64,000 nucleotides of DNA, taken from positions 167,756 to 231,755 of the forward strand of contig JAJEAD010000089.1 of the NCBI GenBank assembly GCA_022824305.1. The letters run 5' to 3'. Both the position numbers and the translations under genes were made by a program. The stretch is from Gammaproteobacteria bacterium (GTDB lineage Bacteria; Pseudomonadota; Gammaproteobacteria; HK1). The notes under the pieces are model-generated. The model did not search any database. It was not told the origin of the DNA and saw nothing but the letters and a program-made list of their open reading frames with translations. Positions within the stretch are counted from its first letter, which is position 1, and each line of letters opens with the position of its first letter. Of this stretch, positions 18,716-29,621 are shown one piece after another.

Positions 18716-20269
18716 TCAACCGCTTTCCAGCGCGAATTCAATCATGTCGCCCCGGCGCTGGGCGAGAAGGGAGATGCCCTGGCCGCCCGACAGCGGCTCG
18801 GACAGGTCCCGGAGCGTCTCGGCACTCTTCACGTCCATCCCTTCCACCGCCAGGATGATGTCTCCGGGACGGATTCCGGCGCGATGGGCGGGCCCTTCCT
18901 CCACCGCGGTGACGAGCACTCCCAGATCGGACAGCCCCCAGCGGCGGCGTTGCTCCGCGGTGGGTGACGCTACGCGGAGCCCCAACGCGTCGATCGCGAC
19001 GGAGGGCGGGGGCTGACCCACCGCGAGCCGGATCTCATCGTCTCCGGGCAGTTCCGCGGTCAACACGAACAGGGTCTCGGCCTTGCCTTCCCGCAGGATC
19101 TTCACCGGCACCCGCGTGCCTACCCGGGTTCGGCCCACGATGGGCGGCAGATCCGAAGACCGGTTGACGAGGTTGCCGTCGAACTCCAGCACGATGTCCT
19201 TCTCCCTGAACCCGGCCGCCGCGGCCGGGCCATCGGGCAGAACCTTGGCAATCCAGGCGCCCCGGGGACGATCCATCTCCAGGGACTGCGCGATTTCGGG
19301 AGCGACGTCGTCGATGAGCACGCCCAGCCACCCGCGCGACACCCGTCTCCGTTCCCGCAACTGATCGGCGACGTTCATGGCCACCTCGATCGGAATCGCG
19401 AACGAGAGGCCCATGAACCCGCCGGTGCCGCTGAAAATCTGGGAGTTGATTCCGACGACTTCGCCGGCGAGGTTGAACAGCGGCCCGCCGGAGTTGCCGG
19501 GGTTGATCGCCACGTCCGTCTGGATGAAAGGCACGTAGCTCTCCCGGGGAAGGCTCCTTCCCTTCGCGCTCACGATCCCGGCGGTTACCGAGTGCTCGAA
19601 ACCGAAGGGAGATCCGATTGCCAGCACCCACTCTCCGACCTCGAGGTCGCTTCCCGCGCCCAGGCGGACCGAAGGCAGGTCGGTCGCCTCGATCTTCAGA
19701 AGTCCGATATCGCTTCTTTCGTCCACGCCGACCACTTCGGCGGTGAACTCGCGCCAGTCGTTCAGCCGGACGGTGACCACGTCCGCATCCCGTATCACGT
19801 GATGGTTGCAGATGATGTAGCCGTCGGAACTGATGATGAAGCCCGAACCGAGGGCTTGCGCCTGGAGTCGTTCGTCCTCGGGGTTTCCGAAGTACCTCCG
19901 GAAGAACTCGCGGTAGGGGCTGTCCTCCGGCAGGTCCGGCAAGGGAAGCGCCCCGCGCGCCCGAGGTGACCCGGCGGCGCTGATGTTCACCACCGCGGGG
20001 CCGTGCTCGGCCACCAGGGCGGTGAAGTCCGGCAGATCGTGGGCGGCGCTGCCCCCGGAGCCCGATGCAAGCGCCAGGAACGCGGAGAACACGACGGCGC
20101 GGCCAATGTTCCGGCGTCGGGCGGCGCCGCGCACCGACGCGGGCGCAGCGCGGGGACGCGGCGGCCGGCGGCCGGAGTGCGCCTGGCGGCCAGGCTCCCC
20201 GGAACGGCGCTTCGGCGACGGGGGTCGAGCCCCGGGCCTGCGAGGAGAAGGCGGTCTCGCCGCGTTCAT
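18716..20269 (-). CDS. mucD: Periplasmic serine protease HtrA/DegP (MucD-like)
   Basis: Envelope quality-control protease and chaperone. The triad is His157 (NHHVI), Asp187 (ERSDIGLLK) and Ser260 (PGNSGGP), followed by two PDZ domains (about 305-400 and 425-515). The ATG at 20269 is backed by a perfect AGGAGG 6 nt upstream, which means the hydrophobic export segment (57-70) is preceded by about 54 Arg/Pro-rich residues with two RPPSP repeats, an unusual signal region. The neighbour lepB fits the mucD-lepA-lepB order of Pseudomonas minus lepA. Confidence 0.92.
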   Translation of the reverse strand: MNAARPPSPRRPGARPPSPKRRSGEPGRQAHSGRRPPRPRAAPASVRGAARRRNIGRAVVFSAFLALASGSGGSAAHDLPDFTALVAEHGPAVVNISAAGSPRARGALPLPDLPEDSPYREFFRRYFGNPEDERLQAQALGSGFIISSDGYIICNHHVIRDADVVTVRLNDWREFTAEVVGVDERSDIGLLKIEATDLPSVRLGAGSDLEVGEWVLAIGSPFGFEHSVTAGIVSAKGRSLPRESYVPFIQTDVAINPGNSGGPLFNLAGEVVGINSQIFSGTGGFMGLSFAIPIEVAMNVADQLRERRRVSRGWLGVLIDDVAPEIAQSLEMDRPRGAWIAKVLPDGPAAAAGFREKDIVLEFDGNLVNRSSDLPPIVGRTRVGTRVPVKILREGKAETLFVLTAELPGDDEIRLAVGQPPPSVAIDALGLRVASPTAEQRRRWGLSDLGVLVTAVEEGPAHRAGIRPGDIILAVEGMDVKSAETLRDLSEPLSGGQGISLLAQRRGDMIEFALESG

Positions 20270-20410
20270 GGGGCCTCCTGATTCCGGCGCGGAGGTCGAA
20301 TCCGACCACGCGCCGGGTATTCGGGCATGCCTGCCATCGGGAAATTATATGCCAGACTCGGGTCCCGCCGTCCGTCACAAGGCGAGACGGAGAAGCGGAG
20401 CATTCCCGGG

Positions 20411-21379
20411 TCAGGCGCCGGCAAAGGAGAAGCTGATCACCTCTTCGACCCTCGTGTGGCCGGTCGCGATCATCACGATGCGATCCAGACCGAGGGCAAC
20501 CCCGGAGCACTCGGGCATCCCGGCGCGGAGGGCCGCTACGAGCCGATGGTCGATCGGGGTATCGGGAAGCCCCATCCTTCGCCGCTCCCGGCGCTCCCGC
20601 TCCAGTCGTTCCCGCTGTTCCCTCGCGTCGGTCAGCTCCCGGTAGCCGTTGCCCACCTCGATGCCGTCGACGAACACTTCGAAACGCTCCGCGATGCTCG
20701 GATCGCCGGGCTTGAGGCGCGCAAGCGAGCTTTGCGAAGCGGGAAAGTCGAATATCGTCACCACGCCGGATCCGATTCCGCCTTGCACCGAGGCATCGAG
20801 GAGAAAGTCGAGACAGGCGTCGCGTTCCGCGTTCGAAGCTTCGAGCCATCCCCGATCGCGGCAAATTCTGCGCAATTCGCCGAGATCCGCCTGCATCGGA
20901 TCGAGACCGGCGAAGCGCCGGAATGCTTCACGGTACGAGATGCGGCGAGAGTCGCCCCGGCCCAGCAGCAGGCGCAGCACTTCCTCCACCTCCGCGATGA
21001 GGGACTCACAGGTGAATCCGGGTCGATACCATTCCAGTATCGTGAACTCCGGGTTGTGCAGCCTCCCCTCTTCGCCCGCCCGAAAGGCCTTGGTGATCTG
21101 GAAGATGGGGCCGCTCCCGGCGCAGAGCAATCGCTTCATTGCGAACTCCGGGGAGGTCTGCAGCCATCCTTCGACCCGCTCTTCTCCGGGGGAATGCACT
21201 TCGTAGCTCGCCAGGGCCGTTTCGGGCGTGGTTGCCCGGGACAGCACCGGCGTCTCGACCTCGAGCACTTGCCGCGCTCGAAAGAAGGCGCGCACCTGCT
21301 CCACGAGCAACGCGCGCCGGCGGAGCGCTTCCACCGCCGCGCTCGGCCGCCAGTCTACGCCGCTTTCAGGCTCCGACAC
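20411..21379 (-). CDS. epmA: Elongation factor P beta-lysine ligase
   Basis: Class II lysyl-tRNA-synthetase-like enzyme that attaches (R)-beta-lysine to EF-P. The 322-aa protein lacks an anticodon domain; motif 2 region FRAGEEGRLHNPEFTILEWY and motif 3 GVALGLDRIVM are present. It lies 112 bp after efp, its substrate. The partner aminomutase epmB is not in the window. Confidence 0.94.
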   Translation of the reverse strand: MSEPESGVDWRPSAAVEALRRRALLVEQVRAFFRARQVLEVETPVLSRATTPETALASYEVHSPGEERVEGWLQTSPEFAMKRLLCAGSGPIFQITKAFRAGEEGRLHNPEFTILEWYRPGFTCESLIAEVEEVLRLLLGRGDSRRISYREAFRRFAGLDPMQADLGELRRICRDRGWLEASNAERDACLDFLLDASVQGGIGSGVVTIFDFPASQSSLARLKPGDPSIAERFEVFVDGIEVGNGYRELTDAREQRERLERERRERRRMGLPDTPIDHRLVAALRAGMPECSGVALGLDRIVMIATGHTRVEEVISFSFAGA

Positions 21380-21491
21380 TCAACGCCCTCTCCGTCGCGA
21401 AGCGCCGCGTGGCTGAAGCATGGCCTGAGCGCCGCCGGGCCTGTCGCCGCGCGCCGCCGCGCGTTCGCAAATCGCGGACTGCGCCTCCGCT

Positions 21492-22061
21492 TCAATCCTT
21501 CGCCCGGGCGACATACTCGCCGGTGCGGGTGTCGATACGTATGCGCTCGCCCTGGTTCACGAAGAGCGGCACTTTCACCATGGCGCCCGTCTCCACCCGG
21601 GCGGGCTTGGTTGCCCCGCTTGCGGTGTCGCCCTTGAGGCCCGGATCGGCTTCGGTGATTTCGAGGACGACGAAATTGGGCGGAGCCACCGTCAGGGGCA
21701 CGCCGTTCCACAGGGTGAGCGTGCACACGTCCTGCTCCTTGAGCCAGTTCGCGGAGTCGCCCACCACCTCGCGCGGGGCCGCGTACTGCTCGAAGGACCC
21801 TTCGTCCATGAAGTGCCAGTTCTCGCCGTCGGAGTACAGGTACTGGAGGCTGACCTCGACGACATCGGCCGCTTCGACGCTCTCGCCGGACTTGAAGGTC
21901 CTCTCGATGACCCGGCCCGATCGGAGATTGCGGACCTTCACGCGATTGAACGCCTGTCCCTTGCCGGGCTTCACGAACTCGTTCTCGATGATCGCGAAAG
22001 GGTCTCCGTCCAGGAGGATCTTCAACCCTCCCCTGAACTCGTTGGTGCCATAGCTCGCCAT
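21492..22061 (-). CDS. efp: Elongation factor P
   Basis: Rescues ribosomes stalled on proline runs. The 189-aa protein has the KOW-like N-domain with Lys34 in VKPGKGQAF, the site that EpmA modifies, and two OB domains, ending [10 protein letters not shown]. The modified-lysine type fits the adjacent epmA. Confidence 0.97.
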   Translation of the reverse strand: MASYGTNEFRGGLKILLDGDPFAIIENEFVKPGKGQAFNRVKVRNLRSGRVIERTFKSGESVEAADVVEVSLQYLYSDGENWHFMDEGSFEQYAAPREVVGDSANWLKEQDVCTLTLWNGVPLTVAPPNFVVLEITEADPGLKGDTASGATKPARVETGAMVKVPLFVNQGERIRIDTRTGEYVARAKD

Positions 22062-22112
22062 GATGTGCCTCTTCGGGGTGCCCCGGGCTCCGGGCCCGGC
22101 GGCGCGTTTCGT

Positions 22113-24365
22113 TCAATCTTCGGAAACTTCCAGGCGGTCGACGCGTCGCAGTCCTCGGGGCAGCAGCGCGCCCCGCTTGCCACGGCCCGTCGAGTACGCG
22201 TCGATCTCGCGTCGCTTGAGGGTCAGGTATCGCTTTCCCGCGTGAATCGTCAGGAACCTGCCGCGCGGCAGGCACGCCACGTCCACCACCCGCTCCTCCC
22301 CCGTCTTCAGCCGGGCGGAAGGTACGTGGATGATCTTCATTCCCTTGCCCCGCGCCAGACGGGGAAGCTCCGCAATCGGGTGCAGGAGCAGGTGCCCGCT
22401 CGACGAGACCGCGGCCACGAGATCGCTTTCCGGATCGCTCACCGCCCGCGGAGTCAGAATGGTGGACCCTTGAGGCCGCGAAAGCACCGCCTTCCCCGCC
22501 TTGGTGCGGGTCACGAGATCCTCGAAGCGCGCGACGAATCCGTAGCCGGCGCTGGTGGCGAGGAGGAAGTGATCGTCGGGCTCGCCGATCATCACGCCTT
22601 CGAAGGTGGCCCCGTCCGGGGGCTGGATGCGCCCGGAGAGCGGCTCGCCCAGTCCACGAGCCGACGGCAGGACGTGAGCGGGCAAGGTGTAGGCCCTGCC
22701 CGTGGAGTCGAGGAACACGGCGGACTGGTTGCTGCGCCCGCGGCCGAAGGCCCTGAAGCCATCCCCCGACTTGTAGGGCAGCGAAGCGGGATCGATGTCG
22801 TGACCCTTGGCGGCACGGACCCATCCCCGCTTCGAGAGGATAACGGTGAGCGCTTCCGCCGGCACCAGGGCCGTCTCGTGCAGCGCTTCGGCGGGCGGGC
22901 GTTCCCTGATCGGCGAGCACCGATCGTCACCGTAGCGCTTTGCGTCATCGTCTATCTCGGTCCGGATCAGGCGAGAAAGGCGTCGCGGGTCCTCGAGCGT
23001 GCCGGCAAGCTCCTCGCGCTCTTCCTGCAGCGAGTGCTGTTCGGCGCGGATCTTCATTTCTTCGAGGCGGGCGAGATGGCGCAGCCTCAGCTCGAGGATG
23101 TCCTCCGCCTGCACGTCGCTGAGGTTGAAGCGCGACATCAGGACCGGCTTTGGTTCGTCCTCCCGTCGGATGATGGCGATGACCTCGTCGATGTCGAGAT
23201 AGGCGATCAGCCGTCCGTCCAGCAGGTGGAGACGCGCTTCGATGCGTTCGAGTCGGTGGGTGATGCGACGGCGGACCGTGTCGGTGCGAAACTCGAGCCA
23301 CTCCGCCAGCAGCGACCTGAGGTTCTTGAGCTGGGGGCGGCCGTTCAGTCCGATGACGTTCATGTTCGCCCGGTAGCTGCGCTCCAGGTCGGTCGTGGCG
23401 AAGAGGTGCGACATGAGGCGTTCGGTGTCGACTCGATTCGAACGGGGCAGGATTACCAGGCGCACCGGATTTTCGTGGTCGGATTCGTCCCGCAGATCTT
23501 CCACCCAGGGGAGTTTCTTCGCGAGCATCTGCGCCGCAATCTGTTCGAGCACCCGGCTCCCCGAGACCTGGAACGGCAGGGCAGTGATGATCACCGCGGC
23601 GTCTTCCACCTCGTACCGGGCCCGCATGCGCACGCTGCCCGTTCCGCTTGCATAGAGGGCGAGCAGCTCGTCCTTGGGGGTGATGATCTCCGCTCCTCCG
23701 GGATAGTCGGGGCCGGGAACGTGCTCGCAGAGGTCCTCGAGCGTGCAGTCGGGCTCGTCCAGGAGGCGGATGCACGCGTCTGCCACCTCGCGGGCATTGT
23801 GGGGAGGAAGGTCGGTGGCCATGCCCACCGCGATTCCGGAGGCGCCGTTCAGCAGCGCGTGAGGCAGGCGCGACGGCAGGACTCGGGGCTCGTCCATGGT
23901 GCCGTCGAAATTGGCGAGCCACTCCACCGTGCCCTGCCCCAGTTCGGAGAGCAGGGTATCGGTGAATCGAGAGAGCCTCGCTTCGGTGTAGCGCATGGCC
24001 GCGAAGGACTTCGGATCGTCGACGGAGCCCCAGTTCCCCTGGCCGTCGATGAGCGGGTAGCGGAAGGAGAAGGGCTGCGCCATCAGGACCATCGCTTCGT
24101 AGCAGGGATGGTCACCATGAGGGTGAAACTTGCCCAGCACGTCGCCCACCGTGCGCGCGGACTTCTTGTACTTGGCGCCCGCCCCGAGGCCGAGCTCGGC
24201 CATCGCGTAGACGATGCGCCGCTGCACCGGCTTGAGACCGTCCCCGATATGCGGCAAGGCCCGATCCAGAATGACGTACATCGAGTAGTCGAGGTACGCC
24301 TTCTCGGTGAAATCGCGCAGCGACGAGCGTTCCACTTCTTCCCGGCTGATCTCCGCCGTCGTCAT
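22113..24365 (-). CDS. parC: DNA topoisomerase IV subunit A
   Basis: DNA-cutting subunit of the chromosome decatenase. The 750-aa protein has the catalytic Tyr126 ([10 protein letters not shown]) and a C-terminal beta-pinwheel. In the quinolone region it reads [14 protein letters not shown]: His86 stands where E. coli has Ser80 and Pro87 replaces Ala; Glu90 (E. coli Glu84) is kept. The start ATG overlaps the glnE stop (CATGA), so the two are coupled. Confidence 0.96.
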   Translation of the reverse strand: MTTAEISREEVERSSLRDFTEKAYLDYSMYVILDRALPHIGDGLKPVQRRIVYAMAELGLGAGAKYKKSARTVGDVLGKFHPHGDHPCYEAMVLMAQPFSFRYPLIDGQGNWGSVDDPKSFAAMRYTEARLSRFTDTLLSELGQGTVEWLANFDGTMDEPRVLPSRLPHALLNGASGIAVGMATDLPPHNAREVADACIRLLDEPDCTLEDLCEHVPGPDYPGGAEIITPKDELLALYASGTGSVRMRARYEVEDAAVIITALPFQVSGSRVLEQIAAQMLAKKLPWVEDLRDESDHENPVRLVILPRSNRVDTERLMSHLFATTDLERSYRANMNVIGLNGRPQLKNLRSLLAEWLEFRTDTVRRRITHRLERIEARLHLLDGRLIAYLDIDEVIAIIRREDEPKPVLMSRFNLSDVQAEDILELRLRHLARLEEMKIRAEQHSLQEEREELAGTLEDPRRLSRLIRTEIDDDAKRYGDDRCSPIRERPPAEALHETALVPAEALTVILSKRGWVRAAKGHDIDPASLPYKSGDGFRAFGRGRSNQSAVFLDSTGRAYTLPAHVLPSARGLGEPLSGRIQPPDGATFEGVMIGEPDDHFLLATSAGYGFVARFEDLVTRTKAGKAVLSRPQGSTILTPRAVSDPESDLVAAVSSSGHLLLHPIAELPRLARGKGMKIIHVPSARLKTGEERVVDVACLPRGRFLTIHAGKRYLTLKRREIDAYSTGRGKRGALLPRGLRRVDRLEVSED

Positions 24366-27283
24366 GGGGCCGTCTGCCTCGGGGGAGGATGCCGGTTGCG
24401 GTGTCTCGCGCGGATGTCGCACACGGCAGCGGCGGCGGCATCGAGGCGTGCCCGGAGACCTTCGAAGGAGTCGAGACCGGCGGCCCGGGCGAAGCGTGCG
24501 CGCAGACCCACGGGAAGAGCGTCCATTTCCACGTCCTCGCTCACGAGGCCCCGGAGGGCGCGGATGCGCACCGAGAGCTGCCAGGTGTCCTCGAGTAGCC
24601 CGGCGTCTTCGGATGCGAGCAGACCCTCTTCCGAGAGGAGGCGAATCGCGTTGCCGACGTCGGGGTTCGAAAGGGCGGGATTGCGTGGCGCGGCCAGGAT
24701 CTGGAGGCCCTGGACGAACTCCTCGAGGTCGGAGAGCCCACCCCGGGGCCGCAGAGCCTCCCAGTAGTCCTCGGAGCGCGCTTCGGCGCCCGCGTCTTCG
24801 CCCGGAGGCGGGGCTTCGCACGGGGTGGCGAGCGCGCCCCGGATCGCTTCCCGGGCCCGCGCCGCGATGCGCTCCCCGCCGGCCGCGACGCGGGTTCGAA
24901 GCAGGGCCATTCGCTCCTCGTGCGACGCGTTCTCGACGCAGTGGCGCTCGAACTCGGCGATGCTGCACACCCATCGCAGCGCGCCTCCGCCGGCCGGAGG
25001 GAAGAGACCGGAGGCGGCGCCTTCCTCGCTTCCCTCCACCGGGGCTCCGGGTCCGCCGAGGCAGCGCAGCAGGCCTTCATGGTACGCCCGGGCCGCCAAC
25101 GGAGCGGCCCCGTCGGAGACCTGATCGTCATCCGCGTCGTGGACCAGGACCAGGTCCCGGTCGGACACGATGGAGGAATGCCGGGCCCCGGGGCGTTCGA
25201 CGCTGAGCAGCGCGCACTCGGCTCCTTCCAGGCGCCCGTGACTCTCGCCGAACGTGGCGGCGGTATGCGCGAGGAGGGCCCGGAGTGTGCAGTCGGCGGC
25301 CGATCTGCGCAGCGCCGGCTCATCGAGGGGATCGAGTCGACGGAACAGGAGGTGAGTGAGAACGAGAAGATCGGTGGCATCCAGCCACGAATGCAGCCGG
25401 GCCAGCGTGTCGCCCTCCTCGTCGGCGGACTCGAGATGCCCGTGAAGCTCCTCTTCGAGACCCTCCCGGTCCGGTACGACGGGATTGGCCTCGTTCTCCA
25501 GGAGCCCCTCGAAGAGGGCCGGCCGTTCGGTCACCCGCTCGGCGATTGCGGGCGCACAGACCATGATTTCCGCGACGTTCTCCATGACGTGCAGGTTGGC
25601 CTGGAAGAGCGCGAACATCTGAAGCCCGTCGGGGAGGTGCGCGAGCAGGTGGTCGAAGCGCTCGAGCGCCAGGTCCGGCTCCATGGTTCCCAGCATCGCG
25701 GTGAGCAGACCCGGAGTGAGGGAATCCAGCAACTCCCGGGAACGCGGGTCCCTGACCACCGGATAGGCGTCGCGCTTCCACCGGGCGAGCACCGCGGCCG
25801 CGGCGCCGGGGTGCGCGAAGCCCAGGCGCCCGAGGCGGGCGAGGGTTTCCTCCGTGTCCGGATCGGGGGCGCCCCCCGACGTGACTTCCAGAGGCAGCTC
25901 GAAGAGCTCGGTGTAGTAGCGTTCGACCTCCTGGAGCTGCTCCACGAGCTCGGAGACGAAGGCCCCTTCCTCGCGATAACCGAGGAAGCGGGCCAGCACT
26001 CCGAAGGCCCGGGGGTCTTCCGGCAGGGAGTGGGTCTGCTCGTCACGCGTCATCTGCACGCGGTGCTCCGCCCTTCGCAGGAAGCGGTAGGCGGATACGA
26101 ACGCATCCGCCACGCGAGCGGGAATCCGCTCCAGGTCGGCCAGCGTCCGCAGCACCTCGCAGGTGGGAATCACGCGAAGGCGTCGCTCCCGGCCGCCCCA
26201 TACGAGCTGGTGGGTCTGCGCGAAGAACTCGATCTCGCGGATTCCGCCGCGACCGAGCTTGAGATCGTGGCCGAGGGGCTCAATGCCGCCGCCTCCATGC
26301 TGGGCATCGATCTGCCGCTTGATGTCGTGCAGCTCCTGCACCGTCGCGAAGTCGAGATTCCGGCGCCACACGAAGGACGAGATCCCGTTCAGGAAGTCCC
26401 GGGCCGCGGCCATGTCGCCGGCAATCGGGCGCGCCTTTATCAGCGCCGCTCGCTCCCAGGTCCGGCCGCGCTCCCGGTAGTAGTTCCGGGCGGCGACCGC
26501 GGAGACCACGAGAGGGGTGGCGCTCGGGTCCGGCCGAAGGCGCAGATCGACCCGGAACACATACCCGTCGGCGGTGCGTTGAGAGAGCATCGCGACGAAG
26601 CGGCGCGCGAGCCGAACGAGGTGTCTTTCGGCGTCCTCGCCCGGCCTGACCGGCACTGCGTCCGGCTCGTAGAGCATGATGAGGTCGATGTCCGACGAGT
26701 AGTTGAGCTCGCGCCCGCCGAGCTTGCCGAGCCCCAGGGTGATCAGGCCGGATCCTGCCTCGGGGTCGGCCGGATCCGGTGGGTCGAGCACCCCTCGCGC
26801 GGCGAGCCGGGTGAGCAACAGGCGCAGGGCGGTCGAAGAGGCGGTGTCCGCGAGGCGCGACAGCGCGCCGGTGGTCGCTTCCAGGTCCCAGGCTCCGGAA
26901 ATGTCGGCGAGAGCCACGCTCAGCGCCGCCCGGCGCCTGGCGATTCGCAGCGTCCTTCCCGCGGACTCCTCGTTCGTGTCCGGCGGCAGCGCCTTCAGTC
27001 CGCCGATGATGTCCTCGAAGCAGCGGTCGGGCCCCTCCCGCCACAGCCGGTGCACGAACGCGGGCTCGGCGAGCAGGCAGGATTCGAGGAAGGGGCTCCC
27101 GCCGAACACACCCTCGAGCATCGCCCGACCCGCGGCGCTCTCGGGCAGCGCTCTCACGAAGGTCCGATCGCCGGCGTCCTCCAGGCGCTCCCCGGCGCTC
27201 CTCCATCTCCCGATCGCGGTTTCGGCGCGCTCGGTGTCACCCGCCTGCGGCCATGCCTCGGGCCGGTCGAAACCCACGCTCAC
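24362..27283 (-). CDS. glnE: Glutamine synthetase adenylyl-removing/adenylyltransferase GlnE, transferase half degenerate
   Basis: GlnE adds and removes AMP on glutamine synthetase. The 973-aa length is normal. The N-terminal (adenylyl-removing) nucleotidyltransferase is intact: [20 protein letters not shown] and [11 protein letters not shown]. In the C-terminal (adenylyl-adding) domain the matching signature GMGKLGGREM is eroded to [10 protein letters not shown] before [10 protein letters not shown], and the second motif, VDxRLRPSG, is replaced by [10 protein letters not shown]. Homology resumes on both sides, so this is erosion, not a frameshift. Starts at GTG. Confidence 0.9.
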   Translation of the reverse strand: MSVGFDRPEAWPQAGDTERAETAIGRWRSAGERLEDAGDRTFVRALPESAAGRAMLEGVFGGSPFLESCLLAEPAFVHRLWREGPDRCFEDIIGGLKALPPDTNEESAGRTLRIARRRAALSVALADISGAWDLEATTGALSRLADTASSTALRLLLTRLAARGVLDPPDPADPEAGSGLITLGLGKLGGRELNYSSDIDLIMLYEPDAVPVRPGEDAERHLVRLARRFVAMLSQRTADGYVFRVDLRLRPDPSATPLVVSAVAARNYYRERGRTWERAALIKARPIAGDMAAARDFLNGISSFVWRRNLDFATVQELHDIKRQIDAQHGGGGIEPLGHDLKLGRGGIREIEFFAQTHQLVWGGRERRLRVIPTCEVLRTLADLERIPARVADAFVSAYRFLRRAEHRVQMTRDEQTHSLPEDPRAFGVLARFLGYREEGAFVSELVEQLQEVERYYTELFELPLEVTSGGAPDPDTEETLARLGRLGFAHPGAAAAVLARWKRDAYPVVRDPRSRELLDSLTPGLLTAMLGTMEPDLALERFDHLLAHLPDGLQMFALFQANLHVMENVAEIMVCAPAIAERVTERPALFEGLLENEANPVVPDREGLEEELHGHLESADEEGDTLARLHSWLDATDLLVLTHLLFRRLDPLDEPALRRSAADCTLRALLAHTAATFGESHGRLEGAECALLSVERPGARHSSIVSDRDLVLVHDADDDQVSDGAAPLAARAYHEGLLRCLGGPGAPVEGSEEGAASGLFPPAGGGALRWVCSIAEFERHCVENASHEERMALLRTRVAAGGERIAARAREAIRGALATPCEAPPPGEDAGAEARSEDYWEALRPRGGLSDLEEFVQGLQILAAPRNPALSNPDVGNAIRLLSEEGLLASEDAGLLEDTWQLSVRIRALRGLVSEDVEMDALPVGLRARFARAAGLDSFEGLRARLDAAAAAVCDIRARHRNRHPPPRQTAP

Positions 27284-27293
27284 CGGCGCATCG

Positions 27294-27308
27294 CCGGACG
27301 CCGTCCGG
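27294..27308. repeat. Inverted repeat before glnE
   Basis: CCGGAC, 3-nt spacer GCC, GTCCGG, 11 bp upstream of the glnE GTG. It could be an operator or a leader hairpin that controls ribosome access. The rest of the 211-bp gap to parE shows nothing clear. Confidence 0.35.
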
Positions 27309-27494
27309 TGCGGGGCAGGCGGGAATCCTCTCCGGGTGCGGGCTCCCCGAACCCGCCACAGGACTCGGGGAATCGGTTGTCGGCGCCCGCAGTGCTCCTT
27401 TCAGGTCGTGTTCCGGAGACCGAGCGCCACATGGCTCGAAACTTGTACACCCGATTCACCGCCGTGTCGAGCCCGATGCGCGGACGGAAACAGC

Positions 27495-29384
27495 TCAGAC
27501 TTCGGCGAGGTCGCCCTTGGTCTCGAGCCAGCGCCGGCGGTCCGGCGCGCGCTTCCGGGAGAGAAGGAGATCCACGCGTTCATCGGTGCCGTCGTCCGCC
27601 TCCACCGTGAGCCGGACGAGACGACGTGTTTCCGGTGCGATGGTCGTCTCGCGCAACTGCCGGGGATTCATCTCTCCGAGCCCCTTGAAGCGCTGCACGA
27701 CCACCCTGCCCCGCTTCCGGTCCGCGGTAATCTGCTCCAGGGTCATCCGCTTCTCCGCGTCGTCGAGCGCATAGAAGACTTCCTTGCCCACGTCAATGCG
27801 ATAGAGGGGCGGCATCGCGATGTAGACGTGACCGGCCTCCACCAGAGGCCTGAAGTGACGCAGGAACATGGCGCAGAGCAGCGTCGCGATGTGGGCTCCA
27901 TCGGAGTCGGCGTCGGCGAGGATGCAGATCTTGCCGTAGCGCAGCCCGGAGAGATCGGCGGCTCCGGGCTCCACTCCCACCGCGACCGAGATGTCGTGCA
28001 CTTCCTGGGATCGGAGCACTTCACCCGCATCGATCTCCCAGGTGTTCAGGATCTTTCCGCGCAGGGGCATCACCGCCTGAAAGTCGCGGTCCCGGGCCTG
28101 CCTCGCGGACCCTCCGGCGGAGTCGCCCTCGACGAGGAAGAGCTCCGTCCGCGAGACGTCCTGGGAAGCGCAGTCGGCGAGCTTTCCCGGCAACGCCGGA
28201 CCCAGCGTGACCTTCTTGCGCACCACCTTGCGGGCCGAGTGCAGCCGGCGTCTCGCGTTCTGAAGCGCGAGCTCCGCGATCTGATCTCCCGTCTCGGGGT
28301 GCTGGCTCAGCCAAAGTCCGAAGGCGTTCTTCGTCGCTCCCGACACGAAGGTCGCGCATTCCCGGGACGAGAGGCGGTCCTTCGTCTGGCCGGTGAACTG
28401 GGGATTCTGCATCTTCACCGACAGCACGTACGCCGCGTGTTCCCAGACGTCTTCGGGGACCAGCTTCACTCCGCGCGGCAGCAGGTTTCGATACTCGCAG
28501 TACTCCCGCAGCGCCTCGAGCAGTCCCGTCCGGAAGCCGTTCACGTGCGTGCCCCCGAGCGGCGTGGGCACGAGGTTCACGTAGCTCTCGTTGGGCGCGT
28601 CACCGCCTTCGGGAAGCCAGCAGACGCTCCAGTCCACCGTTTCCGAGCCCCCGTCCAGCCGGCCGTCGAAGGGCGACTCCGGGAGACGGATCACTCCGGA
28701 GAGCCAGTCGACCAGGTAGGCGCTCAACCCTTCGTCGTATTGCCAGGTCTCCCGCTCGCCGGTGGCCTCTTCGAAGAAAGCGACGCGGAGGCCCGGGCAC
28801 AGCACCGCCTTCGCCCGCAGCATGTGCTTGAGGCGGGGGACCGAGAAGCGCGGCGAGTCGAAGTACTGCGGGTCCGGCCAGAATTGCAGCCGCGTGCCGG
28901 TGTTGCGGCGACCCACGGTATCGACCGGCTCGAGCTCCGATCGCTTCTCCCCGCCGACGAAGGACATGTTGTACTCCTGCCCGGCGCGCTTGATCCACAC
29001 TTCCAGGTGCTGCGACAGGGCATTGACGACCGAGACCCCTACCCCGTGCAGTCCTCCCGAGAAGCGGTAGTTGCGATCGGAGAACTTCGCCCCCGCGTGA
29101 AGTCGGGTGAGGATGAGCTCCACGCCCGGCACGCCTTCCTCGGGATGAATGTCGACCGGCATTCCGCGCCCGTCGTCGGCCACGCTGAGCGACGCGTCGC
29201 GGTGGAGAGTCACCTCGATTGCGGTCGCATGCCCCGCGAGCGCTTCGTCGACACTGTTGTCCACGACCTCCTGCGCGAGGTGATTGGGCCGGGACGTGTC
29301 GGTGTACATCCCCGGGCGCTTGCGCACCGGTTCGAGGCCGGCGAGCACCTCGATGTCGGACGCGTCGTATCGGGCTGCGCTCAA
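27495..29384 (-). CDS. parE: DNA topoisomerase IV subunit B
   Basis: ATPase subunit of topoisomerase IV. GHKL motifs: VDNSVDEALAG, DDGRGMPVDIH and GLHGVGVSVVNALS; TOPRIM motifs: FLVEGDSAGGSA and ILADADSDGAHI. A longer open frame reaches 29585, but only the TTG at 29384 gives the family length (629 aa; E. coli 630) and the matching N-terminus (SAARYDASDIEVLAGLEPV). The upstream 65 codons look non-coding. Confidence 0.94.
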   Translation of the reverse strand: MSAARYDASDIEVLAGLEPVRKRPGMYTDTSRPNHLAQEVVDNSVDEALAGHATAIEVTLHRDASLSVADDGRGMPVDIHPEEGVPGVELILTRLHAGAKFSDRNYRFSGGLHGVGVSVVNALSQHLEVWIKRAGQEYNMSFVGGEKRSELEPVDTVGRRNTGTRLQFWPDPQYFDSPRFSVPRLKHMLRAKAVLCPGLRVAFFEEATGERETWQYDEGLSAYLVDWLSGVIRLPESPFDGRLDGGSETVDWSVCWLPEGGDAPNESYVNLVPTPLGGTHVNGFRTGLLEALREYCEYRNLLPRGVKLVPEDVWEHAAYVLSVKMQNPQFTGQTKDRLSSRECATFVSGATKNAFGLWLSQHPETGDQIAELALQNARRRLHSARKVVRKKVTLGPALPGKLADCASQDVSRTELFLVEGDSAGGSARQARDRDFQAVMPLRGKILNTWEIDAGEVLRSQEVHDISVAVGVEPGAADLSGLRYGKICILADADSDGAHIATLLCAMFLRHFRPLVEAGHVYIAMPPLYRIDVGKEVFYALDDAEKRMTLEQITADRKRGRVVVQRFKGLGEMNPRQLRETTIAPETRRLVRLTVEADDGTDERVDLLLSRKRAPDRRRWLETKGDLAEV

Positions 29385-29621
29385 GGGATCATTCCCGTTT
29401 CGTCGCCTGCTCGGTACGCATCTTCCTGGGCTACCGCTGCATTCACCTTGTTTCGGTCGTGTCTCATCGCGTGCGTCGCGCGACTGCAGCGACCGGGGCT
29501 CTCCCGGTCCGGCGCCCCGTGGCGGCGCATTCTCCGGACCTCGCGCCGCCCACACGAGCGGGCGCGAGTCTTCCCGCGTCGCCACCGCCCGGCGGACGCG
29601 GGAAGGAACGACACCGGGGCG

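Noticed and set aside
24661..24910. tRNA-like TTCGA segments
   Set aside because: They lie inside glnE and no cloverleaf can be drawn around them; no tRNA was found in the window.
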